The notes below the pieces were generated by a model, which worked only from the letters and a program-made list of their open reading frames with translations, had not been told where the DNA came from and did no database searches. Position numbers and translations under genes: made by a program. This document shows positions 12,241 through 28,774 of a DNA stretch of 64,000 nt, piece by piece; the first letter of the stretch is position 1, and each line of letters opens with the position of its first letter. Location of the stretch: assembly GCA_003255025.1 (NCBI GenBank), contig QANY01005474.1, positions 124,001 through 188,000 on the forward strand, in the 5' to 3' direction. Source of the DNA: Datisca glomerata (Eukaryota > Streptophyta > Magnoliopsida > Cucurbitales > Datiscaceae).

Positions 12241-12465
12241 GAGATCCGCACTAACTTATTGTAAAGGATGCGGTCATCCCTTTCAGTGTTGCTCTCCAGT
12301 GAAGCACTTTGTACAAGTTTTTTAACGTCCTTGTGACAGCGAGAAACCTCCTCAAGTTATGAATAATTAACCTCATATCTTCAACCCTAATGTAGGCAGC
12401 TCGATATCGGTCAAAGAATCTAAAAGCCTGGAGGAGCTCCTTATCGACAGCAGCCTCCTTTCGAG
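12241..12465 (-). pseudogene. Isolated broken exon resembling the C-terminus of EMB1579/RSA1
   Basis: On the reverse strand one frame reads KELLQAFRFFDRYRAAYIRVEDMRL..IHNL and then, after a one-base shift, a second frame continues HKDVKKLVQSASLESNT..DDRILYNKLVRI. Together these match, from memory, the EF-hand-like C-terminal segment of the plant nuclear protein EMB1579 / SHORT ROOT IN SALT MEDIUM 1. There is no start, no upstream exon and the frame is broken, so this is a gene fragment, perhaps moved by a transposon. The identification is from memory and should be confirmed by a protein search. Confidence 0.55.
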
Positions 12466-14079
12466 GAGATTATATCTTATTAGTTACAAGGCAACAAATA
12501 TTTAGCAGAAAATTAATCAAGCATTGACATGGATCTATATGCCATGAAATTTCAGAGGGAGGGAGAGGAAATATCATACTTGGATTGGATCATCCAAACA
12601 CAAGTCAGCATTTTATTCCAAGTTCATATGATCATTTCTTATCTCATTAGACAAAGTCTGGCTAAACTGTGCGAAATTAACATCTCAAAAAATTTGGTAG
12701 CCAATCCATAAAGAATAGTATCTAGGTAGGGAATTTGAATAATTGTACTGAAGTAAGCCACAATTAAAATTCCAATATAACTATTTGCCATATGATTTTG
12801 GCTAATTGCTGGTTCCATCCACCGTAAACGTGAAGTAGGCGACAAAGCCCGTTATCAATTTATTACACAATTATTAATATAGAAATGCTTCTTCCACTTG
12901 TTCCTATGTGCTTATTCCTCCATTTCTTTTAATACTAATAAACACCAACGTGCAACCTAGCAGAGGCCATAAGTGGTTTGATTTGGTCCGTGAAATTGAT
13001 CCGTTAAAATCTGATCTGATCTAACTCGTGTATGAACAGTATTGGGTCGGTTAAGGTCTGCGGGCCAAGCCCGGCCCGACCCGTCCAGCCTGCGGGCCTG
13101 AATCGGCTCGGTCCGTGAATAAGTTCTTTTTATCTAAAAAAATCATTGATTTTGTATATATTGAAGATTGAACCTTTACATCTTTCTTATTAATGAGATA
13201 CCTTACTATTAGACCAAGACTATTTTTGTATAAATATTGTTTGTGTTATATTTTTATTGTCTTTCAGTACATTTTGTCAAATACATCATTAAATATATTT
13301 TTGAGATAAATATATTTAATTAAATAAATATATAATATTTTTTATTTAAATGGATATTTTATTCAATCAACGAAAAATACACCAAGGGCCCCACGACATA
13401 CCCTAACACCGATTAACAAGACACGAAAGTAAAAAAAAAAATACAATCTCAATATTCAAATTTCCCTTCCACTTCTATGATAAAAATTATAATGCCTCTT
13501 TAAATGACATGTTCCTCCTCCAATTTTTAGATGACAAGTTTGCTCGCAATAGTTACGCTTGATGAAAATAATATCAACTTTCCCCTCCACTTCCATATGA
13601 TCTACCTTAGAGAAATGATCACATATAATCGACCTTTACCTTTTTGAGGTTTCCGTATTTGTGGTCGTTGAACAACTTTCACTATCCATATATAAAAATA
13701 GTTATGGAGAATATAGATTTAAAGAGAGAAAGTTAGAAAAAATTGAGTAAAAAAGTGAGTGAAGAAATTATACGAGGGTATGATTATTTATAAAAAAAAA
13801 TATCCGTCACTTGTTTTAAATGCAATGCAACCACATGCTTACTTGAATGCAAGCCACCTGCCTACTTTTGTTCAAGCAAAGCAACGAAGGCATGCATTAA
13901 AGCAAGCGGCCGACCACTGTTTGCATTAAGGCAAGCAACGGTTGCTTGCGTTAATGTTTGTTCTTTAATTATTTTCATGAGTTTTGGGAACCTTTTTATG
14001 TTTCAACTAATATTTGTTCTGGTATTTACTATGCAACTTCACATCTTGTTCTTAAACAATTTTTTAAAATTACTAGCAT

Positions 14080-14757
14080 TTTTGCTCGTTATAAAGACAA
14101 ATGATTCTTTTTTATCCTATTGTGAAGAAAAATTTAAAAAATATTGGCAGAATATTCCTAGGATTTTTTGTTTTGCTATTATTATGGATCCTAGGATAAA
14201 ATTATTTGAAGTTGAAACTTTTATTGATTTAATTTATGAGAATTTAGGGCTTTCCCCCGTTGTAGATATTAAAGAACTAACATCAAAATTAAATTCATTT
14301 TATTCAACATGTGAATCAATATATAAAAATGATGATTGTAATATTAATGATGGTAGTAGTTCACCTACACAAGTAGATAGTTCTATGAATATTTTTCAAC
14401 AAAGAATGAAATTTAAAATGAAGAACATTATTTATAGTCTTCATAGATCATAACTTTATATATATTTTTTGAAATGGAATATGAAATTAAAGAAAATGAT
14501 GAGTAAGATATTTTACAATGGTGGAAAGTAAATTCAACGAGTTACCCAATTCTTTCTATTATGATGCGTGATTTACTAACCCCTCCGGTCTCTACAGTAG
14601 CATCGGCTCTGCTTTCAGTGCAGATGGGACGTGTAATTGAAGAAAAAAGAAGTAGATTAGCTCATGATATTGTTAAAACCTTTATATGTGTTAATGATTG
14701 GAGTGAAGACAACAACGAGCCAACGACTAGACGACATCATTCAAGATTTAGATGTTA
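14080..14757 (+). pseudogene. hAT transposase C-terminal half, broken
   Basis: Fragments in three frames give the typical order of RICESLEEPER/DAYSLEEPER-like transposases: FKKYWQNIPRIFCFAIIMDPRIKL (about 14128-14200), then QWWKVNSTSYPILS and RDLLTPPVSTVAS (about 14515-14600), then GRVIEEKRSRLAHDIVKTFICVNDW (about 14627-14700). The last two belong to the hAT C-terminal dimerisation domain. Between STVAS and GRVIEEK the expected SESAFS segment is spread over two frames, showing compensating small indels. The N-terminal BED zinc finger and the first catalytic acid are absent. No active protein can be made. Confidence 0.85.
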
Positions 14758-14890
14758 ATGAAAATTAATTATAGATGATTCAGATTTTTAAAGTCTTGTA
14801 TGTGTTAGTTCTTATGGCTAGTACTTTTTTTCCTTTTATGGGTTTACTCAATGAGATTTTTTCTAGTAAAGGTTTTAACGAGCCTAGTCC

Positions 14891-14937
14891 CGTGGGGGGG
14901 GGGGGGGGNNNNNNNNNNNNNNNGGGGGGGGGGGGGG
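14891..14937. other. Assembly gap in a poly-G run
   Basis: G-run interrupted by 15 N (14909-14923). Probably a sequencing or assembly artefact rather than real sequence. Confidence 0.9.
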
Positions 14938-15609
14938 TGCCAATCTAGTTGGAATATGTCTAATTTATAGTGACGCAACTCTCAAATTTTAATAAATAAA
15001 AATATAATAAATTTATGATGCTTAGAGTCTCGATGATTATTATAACTTTTTGTTTAAATGAATACTTTATTGGGAAATACTTAATTTATAGTGATACAAC
15101 TATTTAATTCAATAAATAAAATAATTTATTTTACTTAGTATGACAAGTTTTTCTATTAAGATTCTAAAGTTGAAAAAGAAAATAATTAAAAGAAAAGTAA
15201 CATGATTTACGTATAGTTTAATAATAATATTTACATTTTATCTATTCCCCACCAAGGTTCAACTCTTCCCATCTATATTTTTTACAATTAAATTACATTA
15301 AAGGGAGAGAAAACGGGCCAGCCGATTATTTATTCGGGACCGGCCCGTGAACCGGCCCAACCCGTGAGTACGCGAGCCTGTTCAACAGTTCATTCCGGAC
15401 CGCCCTAAAATTTCAGTGGCCCGTCCTGGAGCTGTCACGTGAACCGGCCGAGCCCGGACCGTCACAGGCCCGACCCGTGAGTACACGAGCCAGTTCAACG
15501 GTTCATTCCGAACCGCCCTAAAATTCCAGCGACCCCTCCTAGAGCCGTCCCGTGAATCGCCTGGGCCGAGCATTGTCGGCCCAGCCTGGTTGCCACCTCT
15601 ACAACCTAG

Positions 15610-20538
<4,929 letters not shown>

Positions 20539-23374
20539 TCATGAGCTTCACTTATTCCACATATTGTGGTTGTGGTGCCTCGATGTTACTATGTATATAT
20601 AAGATACCTACTAAATGATATTGAATGAGCTTATACTTAGAGGACTCCTCGAGAACATGTCTTACTATCTGTCGTCGTCGTTTCTCTTGCTAACGTGCTT
20701 ATGCATGTTTATTTTGACCGACTTATAATAGTAATTCATGTAAAGTAATATAAGAGAGTGAATTGAATTGCTTGTATGTGTATGCTATATTTTTATTTTT
20801 GTTCGGTAGTATCAGCAGAAGGAAACTGGACTCAACTCCTCTGCTGTTCATGTCAACAACAGAGGGGGCGTTTATAATTTTAGATCGTCGCATATGTTTT
20901 TGACATGTCCAGATCTGCTTTAAGTTTAATTGTCAGACCTGATCGGATGATCGATATAGTTCGGATTATTTCTTGATCTTTTTCCAAGCAAACCAGTAAC
21001 TAGCTACAAATATTTATCTAAAAGGGGTTTTCAGTTAACCATGACTACAGGAGGAAATGAATTGTCCCGCTAACCTCTTACTACTTTGTATGAGTATTAA
21101 TTACTGTAATTTGTGAGGCCATAGTCCTAGTTGCAGATTCTTTAACCTCTGTATCAAAGTCCCAGCCAGATTCATAATAACAAAAAGCTCTCTCCTACCC
21201 AACTTGCCAATGCCACTGAAGCCGAAAGAGCAAACTTAAAAGTTTATCGTTGGTCACTTTCTGGTTGTGCTTTGAGTGCAAATAACTCTGCTTGCCATGC
21301 CACATCATGCCAGTTAAAGGACCAATGGTTTGAGTCAGTGGTTTTCAAACAATCGATGAGCCGAGTCAATCCAACCGGACTGAACTTTTGGATTTGGTTG
21401 TTCTTCTTTTCCGTCAAAGATAACTTGCCATAGTTCCGTTAACAGACTTGTTAAACGGAAGTTAAGTAAAACGAGCCATTTTATATTTTATTGCTGTGTT
21501 TTACTTTTATTCTTTATTCTTAACTTCGAGTTTTTGAATCCAGCCCATACTCGTGAAGAACTCCTTCATTCTTCATTCTTCAAATTCATTTGTTCCGCGG
21601 ACCATGAAAGGTCACCATCTGTAGCGCGTCGTTGAGCTCATACGTCCGCCGTGTAATCTAGGTATGGATGTATTTCACCCTTCGTCGACATCGTCTCTCC
21701 CTGACTTTTCCCAAATTCTCCAATTTGAGTTTCGGACCATTTTCCCTGATTTTTTCAACCCTCTGTTATAACGTGAAAGAAGTGATTTTTATTACTTGTC
21801 AAATTAGTGATTTTCTCATTTACTCTTTTGTGAATGGAGTGATTTGTTGTGTTGAGAAAGCGTAAAGATTCAAGGTTTCTAAAATTTTGAGACGAATTTC
21901 TCATAATCGAAAAAGTCCAGTTTTTCAAAAAATAAGTCAAAGAAATTTGAGAAAAAAAAGTAGGAAAAAATACAGTACAGTTTTGTGTTTTCATTATTTT
22001 AGATGGTTCCAACCAAATTTTATTTTTAGAAAGTGAAAAAAATTATAAATGAGATTTCCAAACAAGCCGAGTTTTTTTGCAAATCTCTGCAACGTTTGGA
22101 CCGAGAAGCTAAAATTTCTCTTTCTATCTTCTTACATTACTTATTTGAATTATAGAAAATTCGAACTAACTAACTGTATTCTGAGAGGAGCGAAAAGCTT
22201 ATTCTGATCATTCACACTTGTGTTTTCTGTTCATATTTTAATCAGGTCTGTTTATGCTGTAGTAGCAGGACTATAATAGTAGAGATTAGAGAGTCACTTT
22301 TGCCAGATTAGGTAGTTTTTTCTCAATGTCACTCCCTTATATGTGCAGTTCGTATTTGTTAATTTGTCTAGCTGAACAGAGTCCTATGAATTTTCTATCT
22401 CTTCTTTCTCTCCCTTTTCCCAGGTTTTTCTAATCGTCGTTGCATTGTTGGGATTAAGGATTAAGTTTGCTAGCTGTCTAAATCATGTTCGAATATCTGT
22501 TTCCGAAAACCCACTCAGATTCTTTTGCTTTCAAACTTGTGGGACATATTCTCTGTACCTGCTCTAAAGCTTTAAGTTTCTTCCGTAACTTTGACAAGGA
22601 AGATGTGGCTCCAGCATTCCCGATTTGAGCTTCTTGTTAGATTTAACTAAATAACCTCATTGAAGGGTTTATTTTACAGTTTGGTCAGATTATAAGGGTA
22701 TAAAAATATGAAAAAAGTGTAGAGTTATAATTTACATTTTAATCAAAGCACATGGGTGTGTTTTGCATTTTAACCTATGAGTTTCTTAGCTTAATATTGT
22801 GATTTCTTTTTTCTTAATCTGTCAATCAAACTTGATGGGTATGGAAAAGCTAAAATCTCTCTTTCCCTCTGTAACTACTTTTTCAGTCCACTGATACTCT
22901 CAACTGCGTTTGTTATGATTTGTACTTGCGAAGTTCGACCAGTATCTTTTTATCATGAAACTGATGATGACAATGTATTATATGAATCTAGTTCTACGTA
23001 GAAATGAAGTAAAAAAATGCCTAACTTGGGGATTGGATTCCGTGAGTCTATCCATTTAGTTAATATATTTTAGCTCATTAGTTAAGGGTAAAATATAAAA
23101 TAGTTGAAAGAAGGTAAAATATAAAAAGATCCTGTAAACTTATTTCATTTTTCAAGTCATCCCCTAAACTTTAAAAATGGCTTTTGAAGCTACCAAACTA
23201 TGAGAAATAGGCAACAACGCGCATTATCTTAGTTCAGAGTCTCAGGCCTCAGTTAAATGAAAGAAAGTGATTACATGAGCTTTTACAAGCATATCACAAT
23301 TAAAGATTGGGTTACGACAAAAAAACAAGAATGCGGTGTTGTTGGCTCTTAATGTATATGTGTGTATTCATGTA

Positions 23375-23409
<35 letters not shown>

Positions 23410-23637
23410 TCTACTCGTTCTTTTCTATCTCCGTTTAAGCACACTGTGAATAGGCTTAGAAAAAGGGACAGATCATGGTCCTTAAAATTTTAAATTGTAT
23501 CAGTGACGGTGAGTGCTTTGTATTGCATTAGTTGTTTAGTCGGTCTGTAAGAATTTGTATTAAATGTTCTTTCCTAACAGTGAATGCATGTTATCTATCC
23601 TAATACTTTGGTTGTTTTGGTTTTGCAGTAGAACACC
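20539..23637. other. Spacer between the protease and APC11 genes, probably with a 5' UTR exon and leader intron of APC11
   Basis: No protein-coding segment is recognised. A TTTTGCAG acceptor at 23621-23628, nine bases before the APC11 ATG, implies that the leader is spliced; a plausible non-coding first exon lies near 21540-21660, where TCTAG is followed by GTATGG. A (TA)n tract occupies about 23379-23407. Confidence 0.4.
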
Positions 23638-25183
23638 ATGAAAGTCAAGCTCTTACGTATCCTTCTTTTGATCATTTTTTTTCTTCTAACATTTTAGTTT
23701 TTAAAGCAAATTCTGTCTCTTTGAATCATCTTATTGCTTGAAACTCATGCACTCCAAGAGATTTTTCGAATTCATTTACTAGTTGACTTTAATCTTCCCT
23801 TGATACGACTTGAGCTTTTAGCTTGGTGTAGATGGGCTTTCGTTCTCAAATGTTCCAGATAATATTCAGCTGTCAATTCTTTCTTATATAGTTTCTCTAT
23901 CGCCTACATTAAATTCTGTATATTTAGAGTTTAGAGTTAAGTTGTATTGATTTCTCTTTGTAGGGACCTTGTTTAATAAAGCATTAAAAGATTTAATTTA
24001 CAAACCGTGCTTTTTTCTTGGTATAGAATTGAACTTTTTTATTTACCAGTTAAACATGTTGCTGGTTATTGTGCAAATGGTTTTTTCCTTGACTCAGTAT
24101 TTCTGCAATTATCTGCGGTCGTTTCAACAGAGTATGTATTTGTATTCTTTATCTATTCATTTCCAGTATGCTCAGTTGTGACTTGTGAATGAATAGTCTT
24201 TTGGTTTAGTACTTGTTACTTTTCATAAGGTGTAGAGCTATAATTTCATTCCTTGTCTGAAGAATAGGTGGCATGCTGTTGCTTCGTGGACTTGGGATGC
24301 CCAGGATGAGACATGTGGAATATGTAGAATGGCTTTTGATGGTTGCTGTCCTGATTGTAAACTCCCTGGAGATGATTGCCCTCTAAGTAAGTAGGCGCTA
24401 TTATATACTTGATCCTTTTCAGGACCATCCTCCCGATAATTATGTGTAGCCAAACATTTGTCGTGCCAACACAAATTATGGAAGATTTCTACCAATTCTT
24501 CTACATTTTAAAAGTGCAGTTAGAATAGTTGTTTCTTAGGGATAGGAGGGTCCCCTTTATTATTATCTTACCGATGTTGCCAAACAAACATTGCGAATAG
24601 CAGTTGAATTTCCTGGCTAGGAAAGTGGGTAAGCTTGTGGGTATATAAACCACTTCATAGAGTTCTTTTGCCCTCTCGCAGTGAAAACAGATGGAGATTT
24701 CATTAGCATAAATCATGGCAAACCATAAGCGCGTGAGATAAAATAATGTGTTTCCTTGCTCTGTTGGGTGATAGACGTTTCTTGTTAAGGACAGTTAAGA
24801 TCATCAAATTTGAGATGTGATAGTTAATCGGAAGATAAAGTACGTTCTCACTAATCTTTATACCTTGTTTCAGTGTCTATTATCTGCATAACGTCTCAAA
24901 AGTTAGTTTCTTAATTTTACCATCAGAGTTGAATGCGATCTTAAATCTAATCAGATGTTGGATGATTTTCTATACTTGTCAGCAAATGGAATGAATTATT
25001 CTATGGTAGATCATAAGATTTGGTGATAAATGATGTTTTGGGGTAACATTTTCTGAACTTCTTGCAGTTTGGGGTGCATGCAACCACGCTTTTCATCTTC
25101 ATTGCATATTGAAATGGGTGAATTCACAGACTTCTCAGGCGCATTGCCCCATGTGCCGCAGGGAATGGCAGTTCAAAGGATGA
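23638..25183 (+). CDS. APC11: Anaphase-promoting complex subunit 11 (RING-H2)
   Basis: Three coding exons: 23638-23656 (or 23657), 24267 (or 24268)-24386, and 25068-25183, giving 84 residues, the usual length of plant APC11. The protein begins MKVKLLRWHAVASW and holds the complete RING-H2 zinc ligands: [33 protein letters not shown] and HCPMCRREW. APC11 is the catalytic RING subunit of the APC/C ubiquitin ligase; it binds E2 enzymes and drives mitotic cyclin and securin turnover. The second intron is ordinary (GTAAGT..GCAG). The first starts with GTATCCTT, the U12-type donor consensus, and its border is one base ambiguous: a strict GT..AG splice breaks the reading frame. Convergent with the RCI2 gene 418 bp downstream. 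Confidence 0.93.
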
Positions 25184-25213
25184 AGAAAATTTTGGCAGGA
25201 CAGTAAATTTGAA

Positions 25214-25218
<5 letters not shown>

Positions 25219-25259
<41 letters not shown>
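25219..25259 (+). repeat. (TC)n microsatellite in the APC11 3' region
   Basis: About 20 TC units starting 36 bp after the APC11 stop codon, probably in its 3' UTR. Confidence 0.9.
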
Positions 25260-25260
<1 letters not shown>

Positions 25261-25600
25261 AATGATCATGCAAAGGCCACTTGGTGATACTGATTACTTT
25301 GATTTGGTAAGCCAATATATGATGGTATCTTCCATTTCCAGAAGTGCATCAAGCGTTGTAACTTTTGGGAGGTATTTAGGCGTATTTAGTCGCACAAACA
25401 ATAATATTTCATTCATGTAAATATCTTTTCAATTTTTTGGACAAGGAAATAAAGAAAAAGGTAATGGTAAAGGAGGCAACACTCTGGCATGGGAAAACAC
25501 TGAATGAAAAATCAAACACATGACTAGACAAAAACAGTAGTAATAGAGCGAAGGAAATATCATAAGCGGACTCTTCTGTCTATAGGATTATTGGCAAGAT

Positions 25601-25907
25601 TCACTTGGTGATGGCATAAACAGCATAGATAATCCCAGGAATGTAGCCAAAAAATGTCAATAACAAGCAGATCCAGAATTCTACCTGCATGTTGACGATT
25701 AAAATAAATTCAACTTTGTTTTTAAGAGATTAAGAGAGAGAAATTAAGAGAGAGAAGAAGAAGAGAGTAAGAAATTAAGAGAGAGAAGAAAGAAGAGGAG
25801 AATAAGAAAAGTGAAACCTTGCAGCCATATTTGAGGAAGACACCAAGTGGGGGTAAGATGATGGCCAAGAGGATGTCTATGCAAGTTGCTGTACTTTCAT
25901 CTGCCAT
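25601..25907 (-). CDS. RCI2: RCI2/LTI6/PMP3 family small hydrophobic membrane protein
   Basis: Two coding exons on the reverse strand, 25818-25907 and 25601-25684, joined at a phase-0 GT..AG intron (133 bp), give 57 residues. The first exon reads MADESTATCIDILLAIILPPLGVFLKYGCK and the second VEFWICLLLTFFGYIPG followed by IIYAVYAITK. The two hydrophobic segments with the conserved PPLGV and GYIPGIIYA words define the PMP3/UPF0057 proteolipid family, which affects membrane potential and cold or salt tolerance in plants. From memory, Arabidopsis RCI2A (At3g05880) lies beside APC11 (At3g05870), so the orthology is supported by neighbourhood. It is tail-to-tail with APC11. Confidence 0.93.
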
Positions 25908-25963
25908 TTTTCTGGTGCTTCGGTTTAAAGAGAAGAAAAATCAAATTATGATAATTTAAACTT

Positions 25964-25964
<1 letters not shown>

Positions 25965-25996
<32 letters not shown>
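25965..25996 (-). promoter_or_regulatory. TA repeat, candidate TATA region of the RCI2 gene
   Basis: A (TA)n tract ending in TATAAA-like sequence lies about 60-90 bp upstream of the RCI2 start codon, a normal TATA-box distance given a short leader. It may equally be a neutral microsatellite. Confidence 0.35.
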
Positions 25997-25997
<1 letters not shown>

Positions 25998-26750
25998 GGT
26001 TGGTTATGAGAGAGAGAGTATGAGAAAACAATAGGTGGGGAAATGGTATGTATAGAGAAGGGCTTGGTGCATATATATTGGTTTAGGATTTGGAGTTCGG
26101 AGAGAGCATAAAGTAATGTGCAGATGCGGTTTCTTAGGCTCACGTTGTAAAGAAAGAGTTTTGGAGTATTTTTACGTATTTCGTTTATGGTCTTTATTGG
26201 TGTCTCAGAATCAAAACAGCTCACTCTCAATTCTCATAAAAAGTGTGCACATGGAGTCTAGTAGTATGACCTTTTTATATGACACAGCCTTTCTTCCACA
26301 TGCCTACACTTTTTATGTCTCCCCTCCCTTTCTCTTTTCATCAACTCCAGTCGCAGAGATTTTTTGACATCAATATTTCTCTTCGTCACTTAAACCCTTT
26401 TGTGATCATTTTTGTTTGCCACGAAATGTTTTTGACGACCAAATTTTACATTCTTAGAATGTAAATAAAAATACTGAATTTTTAATTTTCATATACGCCT
26501 ATAATAACAATTAACATCATCAGAAAATTTATCAAACCCAATATTTTTTCAAGAAATACATATATTCATCGTTAATATATGTAATGTAACAAATTAGTAA
26601 TAGTTCATTACAAAATCTCTGAATCATAATTCATTACAGAATTTGATTCACAAATGTATCCAAAGAAAAATAAAAAACGAGAGTATTTAAAGCTTGATGT
26701 TACAATTATAAAGCTTAACATATATTCCAAAGCTTATGTTTCTGCTGTTG
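25997..26750. other. AT-rich flank between RCI2 and the first CACTA element
   Basis: No coding sequence recognised. I searched here for the missing CACTAC terminus of the element to the right and did not find one. Confidence 0.4.
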
Positions 26751-28234
26751 AGTCATCGTCAGGAGGTGGAAAACCGTTTTGACCAACCCAAACGAGTAAG
26801 CTTTGTAGTTGGCTTCTTACCACCAATTGGACGAACTCGTTGAGTGAAGACAACTACTGACCCCTCATTTATTTTGTCAAAGTACTCATCATCATTCCAC
26901 TTATTCCGCGTGAATTTGGTTTCAACGCCACAGAGATACAATGAGCAAAAAGTCAACAACTCATTAACAATGTAGGCTTCTGTAATCGAACCCTCTGGAC
27001 GAGCTTTGTTTCTAACATATTATTTAAGTGTACGCAAACCCTTGTCAAATGACATTAATTACATTGTGCACGAAATATTTGATGGGTAAGTAAAGGAAAA
27101 GTTGAGAGATATACATTTCAATTGTGTACATCCGAATGTACCATAACATCAAAGAAAGCTGGGGGAAATATCCTTTCTAACTTACACAGAATCAACCTTA
27201 TTCCATCTCTAAAAAAATCTAAGTCCTTAGTGTTCTGCGTTTTCGAGCACAATTTTTTGAAGTAGTTAGACAACTCAACCAAAGAAATGCACACATCCTT
27301 ACCCAATAAACCACGAATTCCAACTGGTAAAAGTCTTTGCAGTAAAACATGACAATCATGACTTTTCAATCCTGAAACCTTACCCTCAGCTTGGTTGATA
27401 CATCATGATATGTTTGTCGCAAAGCCATCTGGAAACTTGACTGACTTTAAGAAACCATAAAACTTTTTTTCTCTCCACTACTGTCAATGTGTAACACGCA
27501 GGTGGGTTAAAATATTTGTTCCCTTTCAGTTCAAGGTGTAGTTCTTTTCTTATATTCATGTCGGCTAGGTCCAATCGAGCTTTGTAAGTGTCTTTTGATT
27601 TGCCTTCTATATTCAACAATGTACCTAATATATTATCGCAAATATTTTTCTCAATATGCATGGCATCCAATTTGTCTAATTTTTAACTTACACCAATATG
27701 GAAGTTGAAAACACACACGTTTCTTAGTCCAATTAAGACCATCTAAAGGACGATTTCTTATTTTGTCCAACTTATTTTGGTTTTTGCCAAACTTGACAAA
27801 TTGATTTTGATCTAACTGTCTCAATGTATCTTCTCATGTCAACTTTCTTGGTGCATCATGAAACTCTTGTTTATCGTCATGCAATCTACTCTTCCGCCAT
27901 ATATGATCACAAGAAAATATCGTCAATGTATCATGTAACATATAACATATTTTACTTTGCAACCTTAACGAAGTTCATTGCAAATAAGACATGCCAAGTA
28001 TCCTTTCGTGCTCTAACCAGATAAATCTCCACACACTGGAAAGTCATTTATTGTCCACAACAGCAACATGCATAGTAAAAGATTGCCCAGAAGTGACATC
28101 AAATGTTTGCATCCCATTCCACAATTACTTTAACTCATCTATCAATGGCTGCAAATACACATCAATATATTTGCCAGGTGATCTTGGACCCAAAAATTAG
28201 TAATGCCATCATAAATAACGGTTCTTTCATACAC

Positions 28235-28774
28235 TAAGGGTGTGCAAGGGTCCCGAAAAATTGTTCCAAACCGAGCGGGACGAGACAAAAAGGTTTTGTC
28301 CCATGCGGGACGGGACGAAAAGGTTTTGTCCCATGTGGGACGGGACGAAAAATTTTTGTCCCATGCGGGACGGGACGGGACACGGGACACAAGTCCTTGT
28401 CCCGTCCCGATATATATATATATATATATATATAAACATAATATTTTTTTTAACTTTAGCCTTAATTCTTTTGATTTTTAACCTATAATTGATTTCTAAC
28501 CTTTAGAATTTAGTCTAAATCTCTAAAAAAAATTCAAAACAACCCAAAATCCCCAAAAAAATAAAATTCAGCCCAAAACAGTAAAGAAAACCCGAAAAAT
28601 GTAGAAAAAATGGGAAAAACCCATCCCGTTCCATCCCGTCCCATTCCGTCCTGTCCCGCTCAAAATTTCCCCTCTATACGAGATGTGACGGGACACAAAA
28701 AAATTGTCCCATCTCGATCGGAATAGGACAACAAGTCCCAAAACCCATCCCGTCCCGTTCCGCGCACACCCCTA
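28235..28774. mobile_element. Non-autonomous hAT element (540 bp) nested in the CACTA transposase
   Basis: The ends TAAGGGTGTGC and complement TAGGGGTGTGC are inverted repeats, and the identical 8 bases TCATACAC flank it (28227-28234 and 28775-28782). The interior has 30-bp tandem repeats of a GGGACGGGACGAAAAGG...TTTTGTCCCATGC type at about 28270-28380, a (TA)n tract at 28411-28433 and complementary GTCCCGTCCC-rich sequence at 28625-28760, so the whole element could fold into a large hairpin. It carries no transposase. It splits the TNP2 frame between PPWKCM and the following KEPLF segment. Confidence 0.92.

Larger units (their letters stand above)
12961..15601 (+). mobile_element. Degenerate hAT transposon with transposase remnant (2641 bp including a gap)
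   Basis: The ends CAGAGG... and ...CCTCTA (right end complement TAGAGGTGGCAACC) are short inverted repeats of a common plant hAT type, and an identical 8-bp duplication CAACCTAG flanks the element (12953-12960 and 15602-15609). GC-rich subterminal regions with repeated GGCCCG/CGGGCC words lie at about 12970-13120 and 15310-15600; the right one contains a 113-bp tandem duplication (units starting near 15356 and 15469). Between them is a broken transposase. The N gap at 14909-14923 lies inside. Confidence 0.9.

Noticed and set aside
28142..28488. Frames with repeated SRPAWDKTF / GRDEKVLSH words
   Set aside because: They are translations of the 30-bp tandem repeats in the nested hAT element, not proteins.
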